From Nocardia shimofusensis NBRC 100134 (GTDB lineage Bacteria; Actinomycetota; Actinomycetes; Mycobacteriales; Mycobacteriaceae): a DNA stretch of 64,000 nucleotides. Shown in pieces: positions 34,506 to 42,452 of the stretch (position 1 is the first letter of the stretch; each line of letters opens with the position of its first letter). The notes beneath the pieces are model-generated. The model had not been told where the DNA came from, searched no databases, and saw nothing but the letters and a program-made list of their open reading frames with translations. The stretch spans positions 1 through 64,000 of the forward strand of contig NZ_BDBT01000033.1 of the NCBI RefSeq assembly GCF_001613125.1, written 5' to 3'. A program made the translations under genes and the position numbers.

Positions 34506-36452
34506 TCAGCGGCGGTCCGAGCGGCCGCCCGCGCGACGCTGGGCGCGATTGCCCGGCATGTGCGGGCCGACCGGGCGGGTCTCGGCCTCGAAGCGCTCGT
34601 AGGCGTCGACGATGTCGGAGACCAGGCGGTGACGCACCACGTCGCTGCTGTTGAGTTCGGCGAAATGGATGTCGTCGATCTGGGTGAGGATCTCCGAGGC
34701 CGCGCGTAGACCCGATCGGGCGCCGTTGGGCAGATCCACCTGGGTCACGTCGCCGGTCACCACGATCTTCGACCCGAAACCGAGCCGGGTGAGGAACATC
34801 TTCATCTGCTCGGCGGTCGTGTTCTGCGCCTCGTCGAGAATGATGAACGAATCGTTGAGGGTGTTGTGTGTGAGCAGGAAGTCCTCGGTCACGTACAGCG
34901 CGTCGGGTGCGGCGACCCGGATGCAGACCGCCTCCTCGGTGCCCGCCTCCTCGATGGCGTGGAGGAACCGCATGGGCCTGCCGCCGCCGTGGGCCGCGTA
35001 CTTCCGCGCCTTGTGGTCGAGGCGGAAGGGCTCGATACCCTCGGGTAGCCGGATGTCGAGGACGTAGGTCTCGCGACGGTTCCCCGTCGTACGGCTCACG
35101 GCCGATCGCGTGCGGACGTTGACGATGCCGCCGAGCGACTGGACCAGGAACAGCATGTCGGCGCGCAACCGCGGCGAGGTCGTCGTGTACTGGATCCGGC
35201 AGCTGCGGCCGGCCTGCGTGACAGGTCCGGCAGCCGCGTCGAGCAATCCCTGCAGCACGCCCAGGCGGACGGCGCTGTCGTTGAGCAGGTACTCCGCCGG
35301 GACGGCCTTCGCGCCCTCGCCGATCGACAAACCGACTGTGTAGGGGTCGGCCGGTACCGGCCGGGTGGCGAATTCGACCGGGGCGCTGAGCAGCGGCAGC
35401 TCGTAGCGGTGGTGATGCGCGGCGCGGAGGTTGCCGATCATCTCCTTGGTCTGCAGCACCCGGGGCGGCTTGCCGCGGCGACGGTCGTCGCGGGTGTACA
35501 CCGACCACAGGTGGTCGCCGGAGGCCAGTGTGGAGGAGCCGTCCTGGGTGGTGACGCGGTAGATCTCCTTGAAGCCCTGCGGGTAGACACCGAGCACCTC
35601 GGTCGGGCGGCCGTCGGAGCCGATCACCTGGTCGCCGACCGCGATCTCACCGATGGGCCGGAAACCCGACGGGGTCAGCACCTTGGTGTGCAGCGGCTGC
35701 GCACGACCACGCATGTACGCCAGCGGCGCGACCTCGATGACGCCCGCGGCGGTCAGCTTCGGAATCGCCTCCGGGTCCATCATGTCGTGCAGCGCGTCGT
35801 AGAGCGGGCGCAGATACGGATCGATCTTCTCGTTGAGCGTGCCGGGCAGGAAGCCGAGGCGTTCACCGGCCTCGACCGCGGGGCGGGTGAGGATGATCCG
35901 ATTGACCTGCTTGGACTGCAGCGCCTGCACAGCCTTGGCCATCGCCAGATAGGTCTTGCCGGTGCCCGCGGGGCCGATGCCGAAGACGATCGTGTGGGCG
36001 TCGATCGCGTCGACGTAGCGCTTCTGATTGAGCGTCTTCGGGCGGATGGTCTTGCCTCGCCGCGACAGGATGTCCAGGCTGAGTACCTCGGCGGGCGACT
36101 CGGCCGACCCCGCGGTGAGCATGGAGACGGTGTGCCGGACGGCTTCGGGAGTGATCCCACGATTGCGCCCGGTCAGCGCGACCAACTGCTCGACGACCCG
36201 TTCGGCGAGTGCGACGTCGGCGGCCTTGCCGGTGAGGGTGACCGAACTGCCGCGCACATGGATGTCGGCGTCGAGCAGACTCTCGAGTTCGCGCAAGTTC
36301 TCATCGGCCGAGCCGAGCAGCGGGAAGACGGATTCGGGGGCGAGTTCGATGCTGGAGCGCACGGTGCGGGCCGCGGGGCCCGAGCTGTTGTCACCTGCAC
36401 CGATTCCGGTCACGGGGTTGGTCGGCTCGCCGATCTCACCTTGAGTTCGCAA
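34506..36452 (-). CDS. phoH: PhoH family ATPase interrupted by an intein
   Basis: A 648-aa precursor. The PhoH extein has an N-terminal KH-like region (about 35-110), the Walker A GPAGTGKT (159-166) and Walker B IILDEAQN (537-544). The ordinary PhoH text YMRGR/TLNDSFIILDEAQ is split after Arg250 by 280 extra residues (251-530). Removing them gives a 368-aa protein of normal PhoH size. The insert lies between Walker A and Walker B, so the unspliced protein should be inactive. PhoH proteins are RNA helicase-like ATPases; here phoH heads the ybeY-corC-era group. Confidence 0.95.
   Translation of the reverse strand: MRTQGEIGEPTNPVTGIGAGDNSSGPAARTVRSSIELAPESVFPLLGSADENLRELESLLDADIHVRGSSVTLTGKAADVALAERVVEQLVALTGRNRGITPEAVRHTVSMLTAGSAESPAEVLSLDILSRRGKTIRPKTLNQKRYVDAIDAHTIVFGIGPAGTGKTYLAMAKAVQALQSKQVNRIILTRPAVEAGERLGFLPGTLNEKIDPYLRPLYDALHDMMDPEAIPKLTAAGVIEVAPLAYMRGRAQPLHTKVLTPSGFRPIGEIAVGDQVIGSDGRPTEVLGVYPQGFKEIYRVTTQDGSSTLASGDHLWSVYTRDDRRRGKPPRVLQTKEMIGNLRAAHHHRYELPLLSAPVEFATRPVPADPYTVGLSIGEGAKAVPAEYLLNDSAVRLGVLQGLLDAAAGPVTQAGRSCRIQYTTTSPRLRADMLFLVQSLGGIVNVRTRSAVSRTTGNRRETYVLDIRLPEGIEPFRLDHKARKYAAHGGGRPMRFLHAIEEAGTEEAVCIRVAAPDALYVTEDFLLTHNTLNDSFIILDEAQNTTAEQMKMFLTRLGFGSKIVVTGDVTQVDLPNGARSGLRAASEILTQIDDIHFAELNSSDVVRHRLVSDIVDAYERFEAETRPVGPHMPGNRAQRRAGGRSDRR
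34863..35702 (-). mobile_element. PhoH intein, class 3 (W-C-T) type with decayed homing endonuclease
   Basis: In-frame 280-residue insertion. Position 1 is Ala (AQPLHTKVLTPSG), not Cys or Ser. Block B is TLASGDHLWSVYT with Trp at intein residue 66. Block F is AVCIRVAAPDALYV with Cys at intein residue 260. The end is FLLTHN, with Thr at intein residue 278 and His-Asn last; the +1 extein residue is Thr. The W-C-T set is the diagnostic of class 3 inteins, which use the block F Cys as first nucleophile. In the centre GLSIGEG and LQGLLDAAAG are remnants of LAGLIDADG motifs with catalytic Asp changed, and the spacer between them is only about 20 residues, so the endonuclease is probably dead. Confidence 0.9.
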
Positions 36453-36620
36453 AGGTCGTTACAGCCCGCTTTCCGGTCTCGACAGTACTGCGGTCCGGCC
36501 GGTACTACATCCGCCCGGGAGTACATCGGGGGATACCCGCCGACCAGCAAAGTTTAACGCGCCCCACCGACACCCCGACAGTGAATAACCTGGTGCCGCC
36601 CGCTCGGCGGCGGTGCGCGG

Positions 36621-37361
36621 CTACCAGCGCGGGGTCAGCGCTCCCAGCGCGCCGAGCGCCACCGCGGCAGCCGTGGAGGTGCGCAGCACGGTCGGGCCGA
36701 GCACGACGATCCGGGCGCCCGCCTCCGACAGCGCCGCCAGTTCGGAGTCGTCCAGGCCGCCTTCGGGGCCGACGATCAGGATCACCCGGCCGACGCCGTC
36801 GAAACCGAGGTCGGTGAATCGCCCCGCGCCGGATTCGTGCAGGGCGGCCACGACCGCGCCGTCCGCGTGGGCCGTGCGCACCAATTCGACGAGATCGCGG
36901 GTGCGATGCAGATCGGCGACGTCGGGAATGTGGGCGCGCCGGGACTGCCTGGCCGCCGAACGGGCGGCCGCGCGCCACTTCTCGATTCCCTTGGTGGCCT
37001 TGCCTTCCCATCTGGCGACGCAACGGACGGACTGCCACGGCACGATCACGTCCGCGCCCGCCTCGGTCATCAGTTCCACCGCGAGTTCGGAGCGGTCGGA
37101 TTTCGGCAGCGCCTGCACCACGGTCACTTCCGGCGTGGGCCGTGGCGCGGTGGCGCGGTCGAGGACGCGCAAGTGCAGGCGATCGCGGTGGGCTTCGACG
37201 ACTTCCGAGGCCGCCAGCAGACCGCGGCCGTCGGAGAGGGTGATCGCCTCGCCGACCCTGGTGCGACGCACCGTGGCGGCGTGGCGTCCCTCCGGCCCGT
37301 CGAGCACGGCGATCTGCCCGGGCTCGGGGATGTCGTCGAGATAGAAGACCGTGGCGGCCAA
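36621..37361 (-). CDS. rsmE: 16S rRNA m3U1498 methyltransferase
   Basis: A 246-aa SPOUT-class methyltransferase. It has a PUA-like N-terminus and a knotted SAM-binding domain with VILIVGPEGGLDDSELAAL and VVLGPTVLRTSTAAAVALG near the end, both standard for RsmE. It methylates U1498 in 16S rRNA. The start at 37361 is TTG, four bases after the dnaJ2 stop; no better ATG or GTG is available at that position. Confidence 0.92.
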   Translation of the reverse strand: MAATVFYLDDIPEPGQIAVLDGPEGRHAATVRRTRVGEAITLSDGRGLLAASEVVEAHRDRLHLRVLDRATAPRPTPEVTVVQALPKSDRSELAVELMTEAGADVIVPWQSVRCVARWEGKATKGIEKWRAAARSAARQSRRAHIPDVADLHRTRDLVELVRTAHADGAVVAALHESGAGRFTDLGFDGVGRVILIVGPEGGLDDSELAALSEAGARIVVLGPTVLRTSTAAAVALGALGALTPRW

Positions 37362-37365
37362 CGGA

Positions 37366-38523
37366 TCAGCGTCCGCTGAACGACGCCCGCAACCGGGCGA
37401 ACAGGCCGCTGTTGTGCTCGGACTGGGCCGACATCACCTCGGCGCGGTCGCGGTCGCGCATCGACTTGTACTTGCGCAGCAGATCGGTCTGCTTGCTGTC
37501 CAGCTTGGACGGGATGACGATGTCCAGATGCGCGAGCAGATCACCGCGCACGCCCGAGCGCAGCTTGGGCATGCCGTGGCCGCGCAGCACCGACACCTCG
37601 CCGGGCTGGGTTCCCGGCGCGATGGACAGTTCGGTGGGGCCGTCGAGAATGGTGTCGATGACGACGGTGGTGCCCAGCGCCGCGTCGACCATCGGGACGC
37701 GGACGGTGCAGTGCAGATCGTCGCCGTCGCGGACGAACACGTCGTGCGGCTGTTCGACGATCTCCACATAGAGATCTCCGGGCGGGCCGCCGCCCGGTCC
37801 GACCTCGCCCTGGGCGGCCAGCCGCACCCGCATGCCGTTGGCCACACCGGCGGGAATCGGCGCGGCGATCTCGCGACGCGCGCGCACCCGGCCGTCGCCG
37901 CCGCACTTACCGCAGGGGTCGGGGATGGTCTCACCCGCGCCGCGGCAGGTCGGGCAGGGCCGGGAGGTGAGCACCTGGCCGAGGAAGGAGCGCTGCACCG
38001 ACTGCACTTCGCCCGCGCCGCCACAGGTTTCACAGCGGACCGGCTCGGAGTCGCCGTTGGTGCCCGAACCGTGACACAGGTCGCAGAGCACGGCGGTGTC
38101 GACGGTGAGGTGCTTGGTGACCCCGACGGCGCATTCGGCCAGGCTCAACCTGGTCCGCAGCAGCGAGTCCGCGCCCGCCTGCACGCGGCCGCGCGGCTTG
38201 CGCTGACCGCCGCCGCCCGCACCGCTCATGCCGCCGAAGAACGCCTCGAACACATCACCGAGGCCGCCGAAGCCGGCACCGGAGAACCCGCCGGCGCCGC
38301 CGCCGGATTCCATCGGGTCGCCGCCCATGTCGACGATGCGGCGCTTCTCCGGATCGGAGAGCACCTCGTAGGCGGTCGACACGTCCTTGAACTTGGCCTG
38401 CGCCGCCTCGTCCGGATTGATGTCCGGGTGGAGTTCGCGCGCCAGCTTCCGGTACGCGCGCTTGATCTCCTGGTCGGTCGCATTGCGCCCGACACCGAGT
38501 AGTCCGTAGTAGTCCCGTGCCAC
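37366..38523 (-). CDS. dnaJ2: Co-chaperone DnaJ (second copy type)
   Basis: A 385-aa type I DnaJ. It has a J domain (residues 1-70 with the HPD tripeptide in ELHPDINPD), a short Gly-rich linker, and four zinc-finger repeats CDLCHGSG, CETCGGAG, CPTCRGAG and CGKCGGDG. A substrate-binding beta domain follows. It stimulates DnaK ATPase. The start is GTG at 38523. By position it is the dnaJ2 that follows hrcA in mycobacteria rather than the dnaJ of the dnaK operon. Confidence 0.95.
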   Translation of the reverse strand: MARDYYGLLGVGRNATDQEIKRAYRKLARELHPDINPDEAAQAKFKDVSTAYEVLSDPEKRRIVDMGGDPMESGGGAGGFSGAGFGGLGDVFEAFFGGMSGAGGGGQRKPRGRVQAGADSLLRTRLSLAECAVGVTKHLTVDTAVLCDLCHGSGTNGDSEPVRCETCGGAGEVQSVQRSFLGQVLTSRPCPTCRGAGETIPDPCGKCGGDGRVRARREIAAPIPAGVANGMRVRLAAQGEVGPGGGPPGDLYVEIVEQPHDVFVRDGDDLHCTVRVPMVDAALGTTVVIDTILDGPTELSIAPGTQPGEVSVLRGHGMPKLRSGVRGDLLAHLDIVIPSKLDSKQTDLLRKYKSMRDRDRAEVMSAQSEHNSGLFARLRASFSGR

Positions 38524-38672
38524 GTGAGTTCTCTAGTCCTTGGGTCGCTGTACTCGCACTCGCGCCGCCCCCACCGAACGCAGGAACAGCATCAGTCGGA
38601 TGCACTCAACTCTATCCGGCCGGAGATCGAGCGTAGCAGCGCCGTACCGTGACCTCGCTCGCGCTCACCGGC

Positions 38673-39707
38673 TCAGCGCTCGGCCAGTACCTCACCGATA
38701 TACCTGGCCACGGTCGCCACCGAGGCAATCGTGCCCGGGTAGTCCATCCGGGTCGGTCCGAGCACACCCATACCGCCGAGCACCGAGCCCGAGGCGCCGT
38801 ATCCGGTGGTGACCACCGAGGTGCCGCGCATCTCCTCGACCTGGGTCTCCTCGCCGATGCGCACCGTGACGGTGCCCGGCTGCTGCGCCGCGGCCAGCAA
38901 TTTGAGCACGACAACCTGTTCTTCGAGCGCTTCGAGCACCTGCCGCAGCGCGCCGGGCAGACCGAAGTCGGCGGCATTGCGGGTGAGGTTGGCGGTACCG
39001 CCGAGCACGAGGCGTTCCTCCGGGTGCTCGACCAGCGTCTCGACCAGAACCGTCGACACCCGGATGAGCACATCGCGCAGCTTCTGCGGTGCGCTCTCCG
39101 GCAGTGCGGCGACCGAGGCCGAGGCCGCCGCCAGGCGCTTGCCGTCCATGGCGGCGCCGAGCAGGGCGCGCAGCGCGGCGAGATCGTCGTCGTCGATCAG
39201 CGCGCCGAGATCGACGATGCGCTGATCGACGCGACCGGTGTCGGTGATGACCACCAGCAGCAGGCGCGCGGGATTGAGGGCGACGACTTCGATGTGCCGG
39301 ACCGTCGAGGCCGACACCGTCGGGTACTGCACGACGGCGACCTGCCGGGTCAGTTGCGCGAGCAGGCGTACGCCGCGGCGCAGGACGTCGTCGAGGTCGA
39401 CACCGGATTCCAGGAACTGCATGATGGCCCGGCGCTCGGCCGGGGACAGCGGCTTGACCTCGGAGATCCGGTCGACGAACTGGCGATAGCCCTTGTCGGT
39501 GGGGATGCGGCCGGAACTGGTGTGCGGCTGGGTGATGTATCCCTCGGCTTCCAGTACCGCCATGTCGTTGCGCACGGTCGCGCTGGACACACCCAGGTTG
39601 TGCCGTTCGACCAGCGTCTTGGAACCGATCGGCTCCTTGGTCGCCACGTAGTCCGCCACGATCGCGCGGAGAACCTCGAAGCGGCGATCCTCGGTGCTCG
39701 ACGACAT
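38673..39707 (-). CDS. hrcA: Heat-inducible transcription repressor HrcA
   Basis: A 344-aa repressor. Its N-terminal winged helix contains VADYVATKEPIGSKTLVER and VSSATVRNDMAVLEAEGYI; a GAF-like domain and the HrcA C-terminal insertion follow. It normally binds CIRCE elements. I see no CIRCE repeat in the upstream 100 bases, so it is not obviously autoregulated. ATG 39707 follows GAGGTGGGG; the longer frame to 39767 has no support. Confidence 0.94.
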   Translation of the reverse strand: MSSSTEDRRFEVLRAIVADYVATKEPIGSKTLVERHNLGVSSATVRNDMAVLEAEGYITQPHTSSGRIPTDKGYRQFVDRISEVKPLSPAERRAIMQFLESGVDLDDVLRRGVRLLAQLTRQVAVVQYPTVSASTVRHIEVVALNPARLLLVVITDTGRVDQRIVDLGALIDDDDLAALRALLGAAMDGKRLAAASASVAALPESAPQKLRDVLIRVSTVLVETLVEHPEERLVLGGTANLTRNAADFGLPGALRQVLEALEEQVVVLKLLAAAQQPGTVTVRIGEETQVEEMRGTSVVTTGYGASGSVLGGMGVLGPTRMDYPGTIASVATVARYIGEVLAER

Positions 39708-39853
39708 CGGGCCCCACCTCCTCGCTCCTGCTGTACGCCACAGGCCACCGGCGTACTCACCGGCCACCGATTCCCCGGTGACCGGTACGTTCGAGTATCC
39801 AGTCTAATTGCCCACGCACCAATTGCCCGATTACGTGGGCGGACACCCAAGCG

Positions 39854-40060
39854 TCAGGGGCGACCGACCAGCTTGCCCGCCTGGGCGTCGAGGCCGAGCA
39901 TCGACAGCAGCGACAGGCAGTCGTCGGCGTTCTGCGCGTGCCCGGCAACCGTGCGGGCCGCTATGGCCCGCTTACGCGCGAACTCGACCTTCTCGGCCGC
40001 GCGCATTTCAGCGAATTCGTACTGCTCGTGCACAGGCTGGACACGTAGTGACTCGGTCAA
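39854..40060 (-). CDS. Small conserved-type protein of unknown function (TTG start)
   Basis: A 68-aa, Ala-rich, largely helical protein (MTESLRVQPVHEQYEFAEM...). The longest frame runs to 40228, but its first 56 residues are of random Arg/Pro composition. A TTG at 40060 with GAGGAG five bases before it is the only start with a good ribosome site, so I chose it. It sits between hrcA and hemW, where mycobacteria carry the mycobactin cluster. Function unknown. Confidence 0.6.
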   Translation of the reverse strand: MTESLRVQPVHEQYEFAEMRAAEKVEFARKRAIAARTVAGHAQNADDCLSLLSMLGLDAQAGKLVGRP

Positions 40061-40306
40061 ATCGACTCCTCGAGGTTGCCCGGAGCCTACCCCGAACCGG
40101 GAGCGTGGCGATACCTGACATCCCACCGTCCTCTTGTCCTCGGCGCGTCGCGGACACCGGCGTTTCACAAACGGCGGGTCGCCGGGCGTATCCCGAGCGG
40201 GCGGCCGGCCGGTCGGCAGCGACGCCATGCGACGGACGCGGCACGGCGTGGGCGACGCCGCCGCAGGGCGATGCGGCCGGCGGTACGGGGCGGCGGTGAG
40301 GCCGAT

Positions 40307-41512
40307 CTAGATGACGATCCGGCGCACCAGTGCGTCGGCGAGCAGGCGACCGCGGTCGGTGAGGACGAGGTGGCCGTTCGCGCGCGCGGCCAGGCCGTCC
40401 GCGACGATCTGTTCGACGACGGGGGCGGCCGAGGAATCCAGTTCGGCCAGCGGCAGGCCGGTGCGCAGCCGGATGGTGAGCATGACGCGTTCGAGGTAGC
40501 GGTCCTCGGCGGTGAGCGATTCCCAGCCGGCGGCGGGCAATCCGCCCTGCGCCACCCGATCGGCGTAGCGGGCAGGGTGTTTGACGTTCCACCACCGGAC
40601 GCCGCCGAGATGACTGTGCGCGCCGGGCCCCGCGCCGAGCCAGTCGCCGCCGTCCCAGTAGCCCAGATTGTGCCTGCACCTGGCATCCTCGTCCGCGGCC
40701 CAGTTCGATACCTCGTACCAGGTCAGACCGGCCTGCCTGAGGCGATGGTCGATGCGTTCGTAGCGACCGGCGAGCACATCGTCGTCCGGGGCGGGCAGTT
40801 CGCCGCGCCTGACCCGGCGGGCCAGGGCGGTGCCGTCCTCGACGATGAGCGAGTAGGCCGACACGTGGTCCACGCCCGCGGCCAGCACCGCGTCGAGACT
40901 GGCGTCGAGATCGGCGTCGCTCTCCCCCGGGGTGCCGTAGATGAGATCGAGGTTGACGTGCTCGAAACCGGCGGAACGGGCCTGTTTCGCGGCGGCGACC
41001 GGGCGGCCCGGCGTATGGGTGCGGTCCAGCACGGCGAGCACGTGCCCGGCCGCGGACTGCATACCCAGCGACACCCTGGTGTAGCCGGCCGCGCGCAGGC
41101 GTTCGAAGAATTCCGGCGAGGTGGACTCCGGGTTGGATTCGGTGGTCACCTCCGCCCCGGCGGCGAGGGTGAAGTTCGCGCGGATCGCGTCGAGCACGTC
41201 GGCTAGGCCGTCGCCGCCCAGCAGCGAGGGTGTGCCGCCCCCCACGAAGACGGTCTCGACCGCAGGTGTCGAACTCGGCAGCTCGGCGAACGACTCCGCG
41301 GCGGTGGCCAGTTCCCCGCGCAGCGCTTCCAGCCAGGACTGCGGCGAGGCGGAGGTGCCGAGTTCACCGGCGGTGTAGGTGTTGAAGTCGCAGTAGCCGC
41401 ACCGCGTCGCGCAGAACGGGACGTGAATGTAGACACCGAACGGCCCGCCGCCGAAATCGCGCAGCACGGGTGCGTCGGCGTCGGGCTGGGTCGGGGCTGC
41501 GGCGGGACTCAC
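40307..41512 (-). CDS. hemW: Radical SAM heme chaperone HemW
   Basis: A 401-aa radical SAM protein with CATRCGYCDF (CX3CX2C) binding the [4Fe-4S] cluster, the VFVGGGTPSLL segment, and a C-terminal HemN-like domain with TLTAEDRYLERVML. HemW inserts heme into respiratory enzymes; it is not the coproporphyrinogen dehydrogenase HemN despite older naming. GTG at 41512 is chosen, since the frame upstream is Arg-rich noise to 42130. By synteny it equals Rv2388c. Confidence 0.9.
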   Translation of the reverse strand: MSPAAAPTQPDADAPVLRDFGGGPFGVYIHVPFCATRCGYCDFNTYTAGELGTSASPQSWLEALRGELATAAESFAELPSSTPAVETVFVGGGTPSLLGGDGLADVLDAIRANFTLAAGAEVTTESNPESTSPEFFERLRAAGYTRVSLGMQSAAGHVLAVLDRTHTPGRPVAAAKQARSAGFEHVNLDLIYGTPGESDADLDASLDAVLAAGVDHVSAYSLIVEDGTALARRVRRGELPAPDDDVLAGRYERIDHRLRQAGLTWYEVSNWAADEDARCRHNLGYWDGGDWLGAGPGAHSHLGGVRWWNVKHPARYADRVAQGGLPAAGWESLTAEDRYLERVMLTIRLRTGLPLAELDSSAAPVVEQIVADGLAARANGHLVLTDRGRLLADALVRRIVI

Positions 41513-41592
41513 CTCACCAGTGTGCCCGGCGGGCGCCGACGGCCCACTGTCACGGTCGCGCGCGGTGAACCGACTCCCCCGGCGACCGCACG

Positions 41593-42024
41593 CTACGAGC
41601 CGTCCGAGACCGGCGTGTTCTGATTCGCGGTGAGCAGCCACCGCCCGTCTTCCTCGGAGAGCACGTACATCGGCGACCCCTCGCTCGTCGGATCGCCATC
41701 CGGCGAGTAGTAGCGCTGCCGAACCTTCACCGCCGCCACGTCCGGTCGCACGAACAGCACATGTTCGATCTCGTAGGTGGCCGACCCGTGGGCGGACGTC
41801 CCCGGCAGGACGGTGGCGGTGAACTCGGCGATCGCGTCGCGACCGAACAGCCGTTTGCCACCCCCGGTGGTCCAGATGGCGTCGGGGCGGAACAGCGCCA
41901 CGAACCCGCCGACGTCCTCCTCGCGCTGCACCCTCTCCACGGTGGCGACGACCCGACGGAGGAGCTCGAGTGCGGTGTCCGGATCGGCGGGCAGATGGCC
42001 GGTGACATTCGCTTCGGTGATCAT
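41593..42024 (-). CDS. SnoaL-like / SgcJ-EcaC family small protein
   Basis: A 143-aa protein with the nuclear-transport-factor-2 fold typical of DUF4440/SgcJ proteins: VERVQREEDVGGFVALFRPDAIW, then GRDAIAEFTATVL and a closing SEEDGRWLLTANQNTPV. These often act as isomerases or binding domains; the function here is unknown. It is on the strand opposite to the sulfur operon and lies upstream of hemW. Confidence 0.7.
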   Translation of the reverse strand: MITEANVTGHLPADPDTALELLRRVVATVERVQREEDVGGFVALFRPDAIWTTGGGKRLFGRDAIAEFTATVLPGTSAHGSATYEIEHVLFVRPDVAAVKVRQRYYSPDGDPTSEGSPMYVLSEEDGRWLLTANQNTPVSDGS

Positions 42025-42212
42025 GAAACCAGCCTGCAACCTCGACCGAACTCGAGGTCAAGACGCTGGACCGGGCGAAACGGGAGAAGCCGGCCACCCA
42101 TATACGGCCGGAGACTATGACGGTTGTCACAATCCCCCCTTCGATCCAGGGAATTTCCCGCGTTCATCCGGGAAATACTGGTCGAAGGGTTCGAACGGCC
42201 CGTTTTACATGG

Positions 42213-42218
42213 CACAAT
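42213..42218 (+). promoter_or_regulatory. Extended -10 element of the leaderless sulfur leader promoter
   Basis: CACAAT lies 7 bases before the ATG of the leader ORF, the spacing of a leaderless transcript whose first base is the start codon. A TTCGAA about 17 bases further upstream may serve as -35. Confidence 0.5.
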
Positions 42219-42225
42219 GGTCCCC

Positions 42226-42321
42226 ATGCGCGCATCGGGAGTACGACTTGTGGCACGTCGCCACGTCGATTACAAGCGCGTCTGCAGCGCCGGCTGTCTG
42301 CCCTGTCCGTCGAACAGGTAG
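42226..42321 (+). CDS. Cysteine-containing leader peptide of the sir-cysH-cysDN operon
   Basis: A 31-codon ORF, ATG to TAG, with no ribosome site and a -10-like CACAAT 7 bases upstream, so probably translated from a leaderless mRNA. The product contains LVARRHVDY, very like the R-x-H-V/I-D motif of actinobacterial leader peptides placed before sulfur genes. It then has three Cys codons at 42283, 42295 and 42304 (RVCSAGCLPCPSNR). The last Cys codon is inside a small stem, CCTGT/ACAGG (42302-42306 with 42314-42318). Cysteine-responsive attenuation by such short ORFs is known in mycobacteria. Control here is inferred. Confidence 0.7.
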   Translation: MRASGVRLVARRHVDYKRVCSAGCLPCPSNR

Positions 42322-42452
42322 ATCAGCGAAGCGTCCATTCCGGGTCTCGAACAATTCGTCCGAGCGCACCCCTCCGCTGACAACCGCGGGCGTGGGTCAG
42401 TCCCTCGCGCCCTGAACACGGATGTTCCCCCCACCCCAGCAGGAGCGACCCC

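Noticed and set aside
34506..36452. Reading the PhoH insert as a domain fusion or frameshift instead of an intein
   Set aside because: The host sequence YMRGR/TLNDSF rejoins exactly and the insert has ordered intein blocks A, B, F and G with terminal His-Asn.
39708..39800. CIRCE element upstream of hrcA
   Set aside because: No GAGTGCTAA-type inverted repeat is present in the promoter region.
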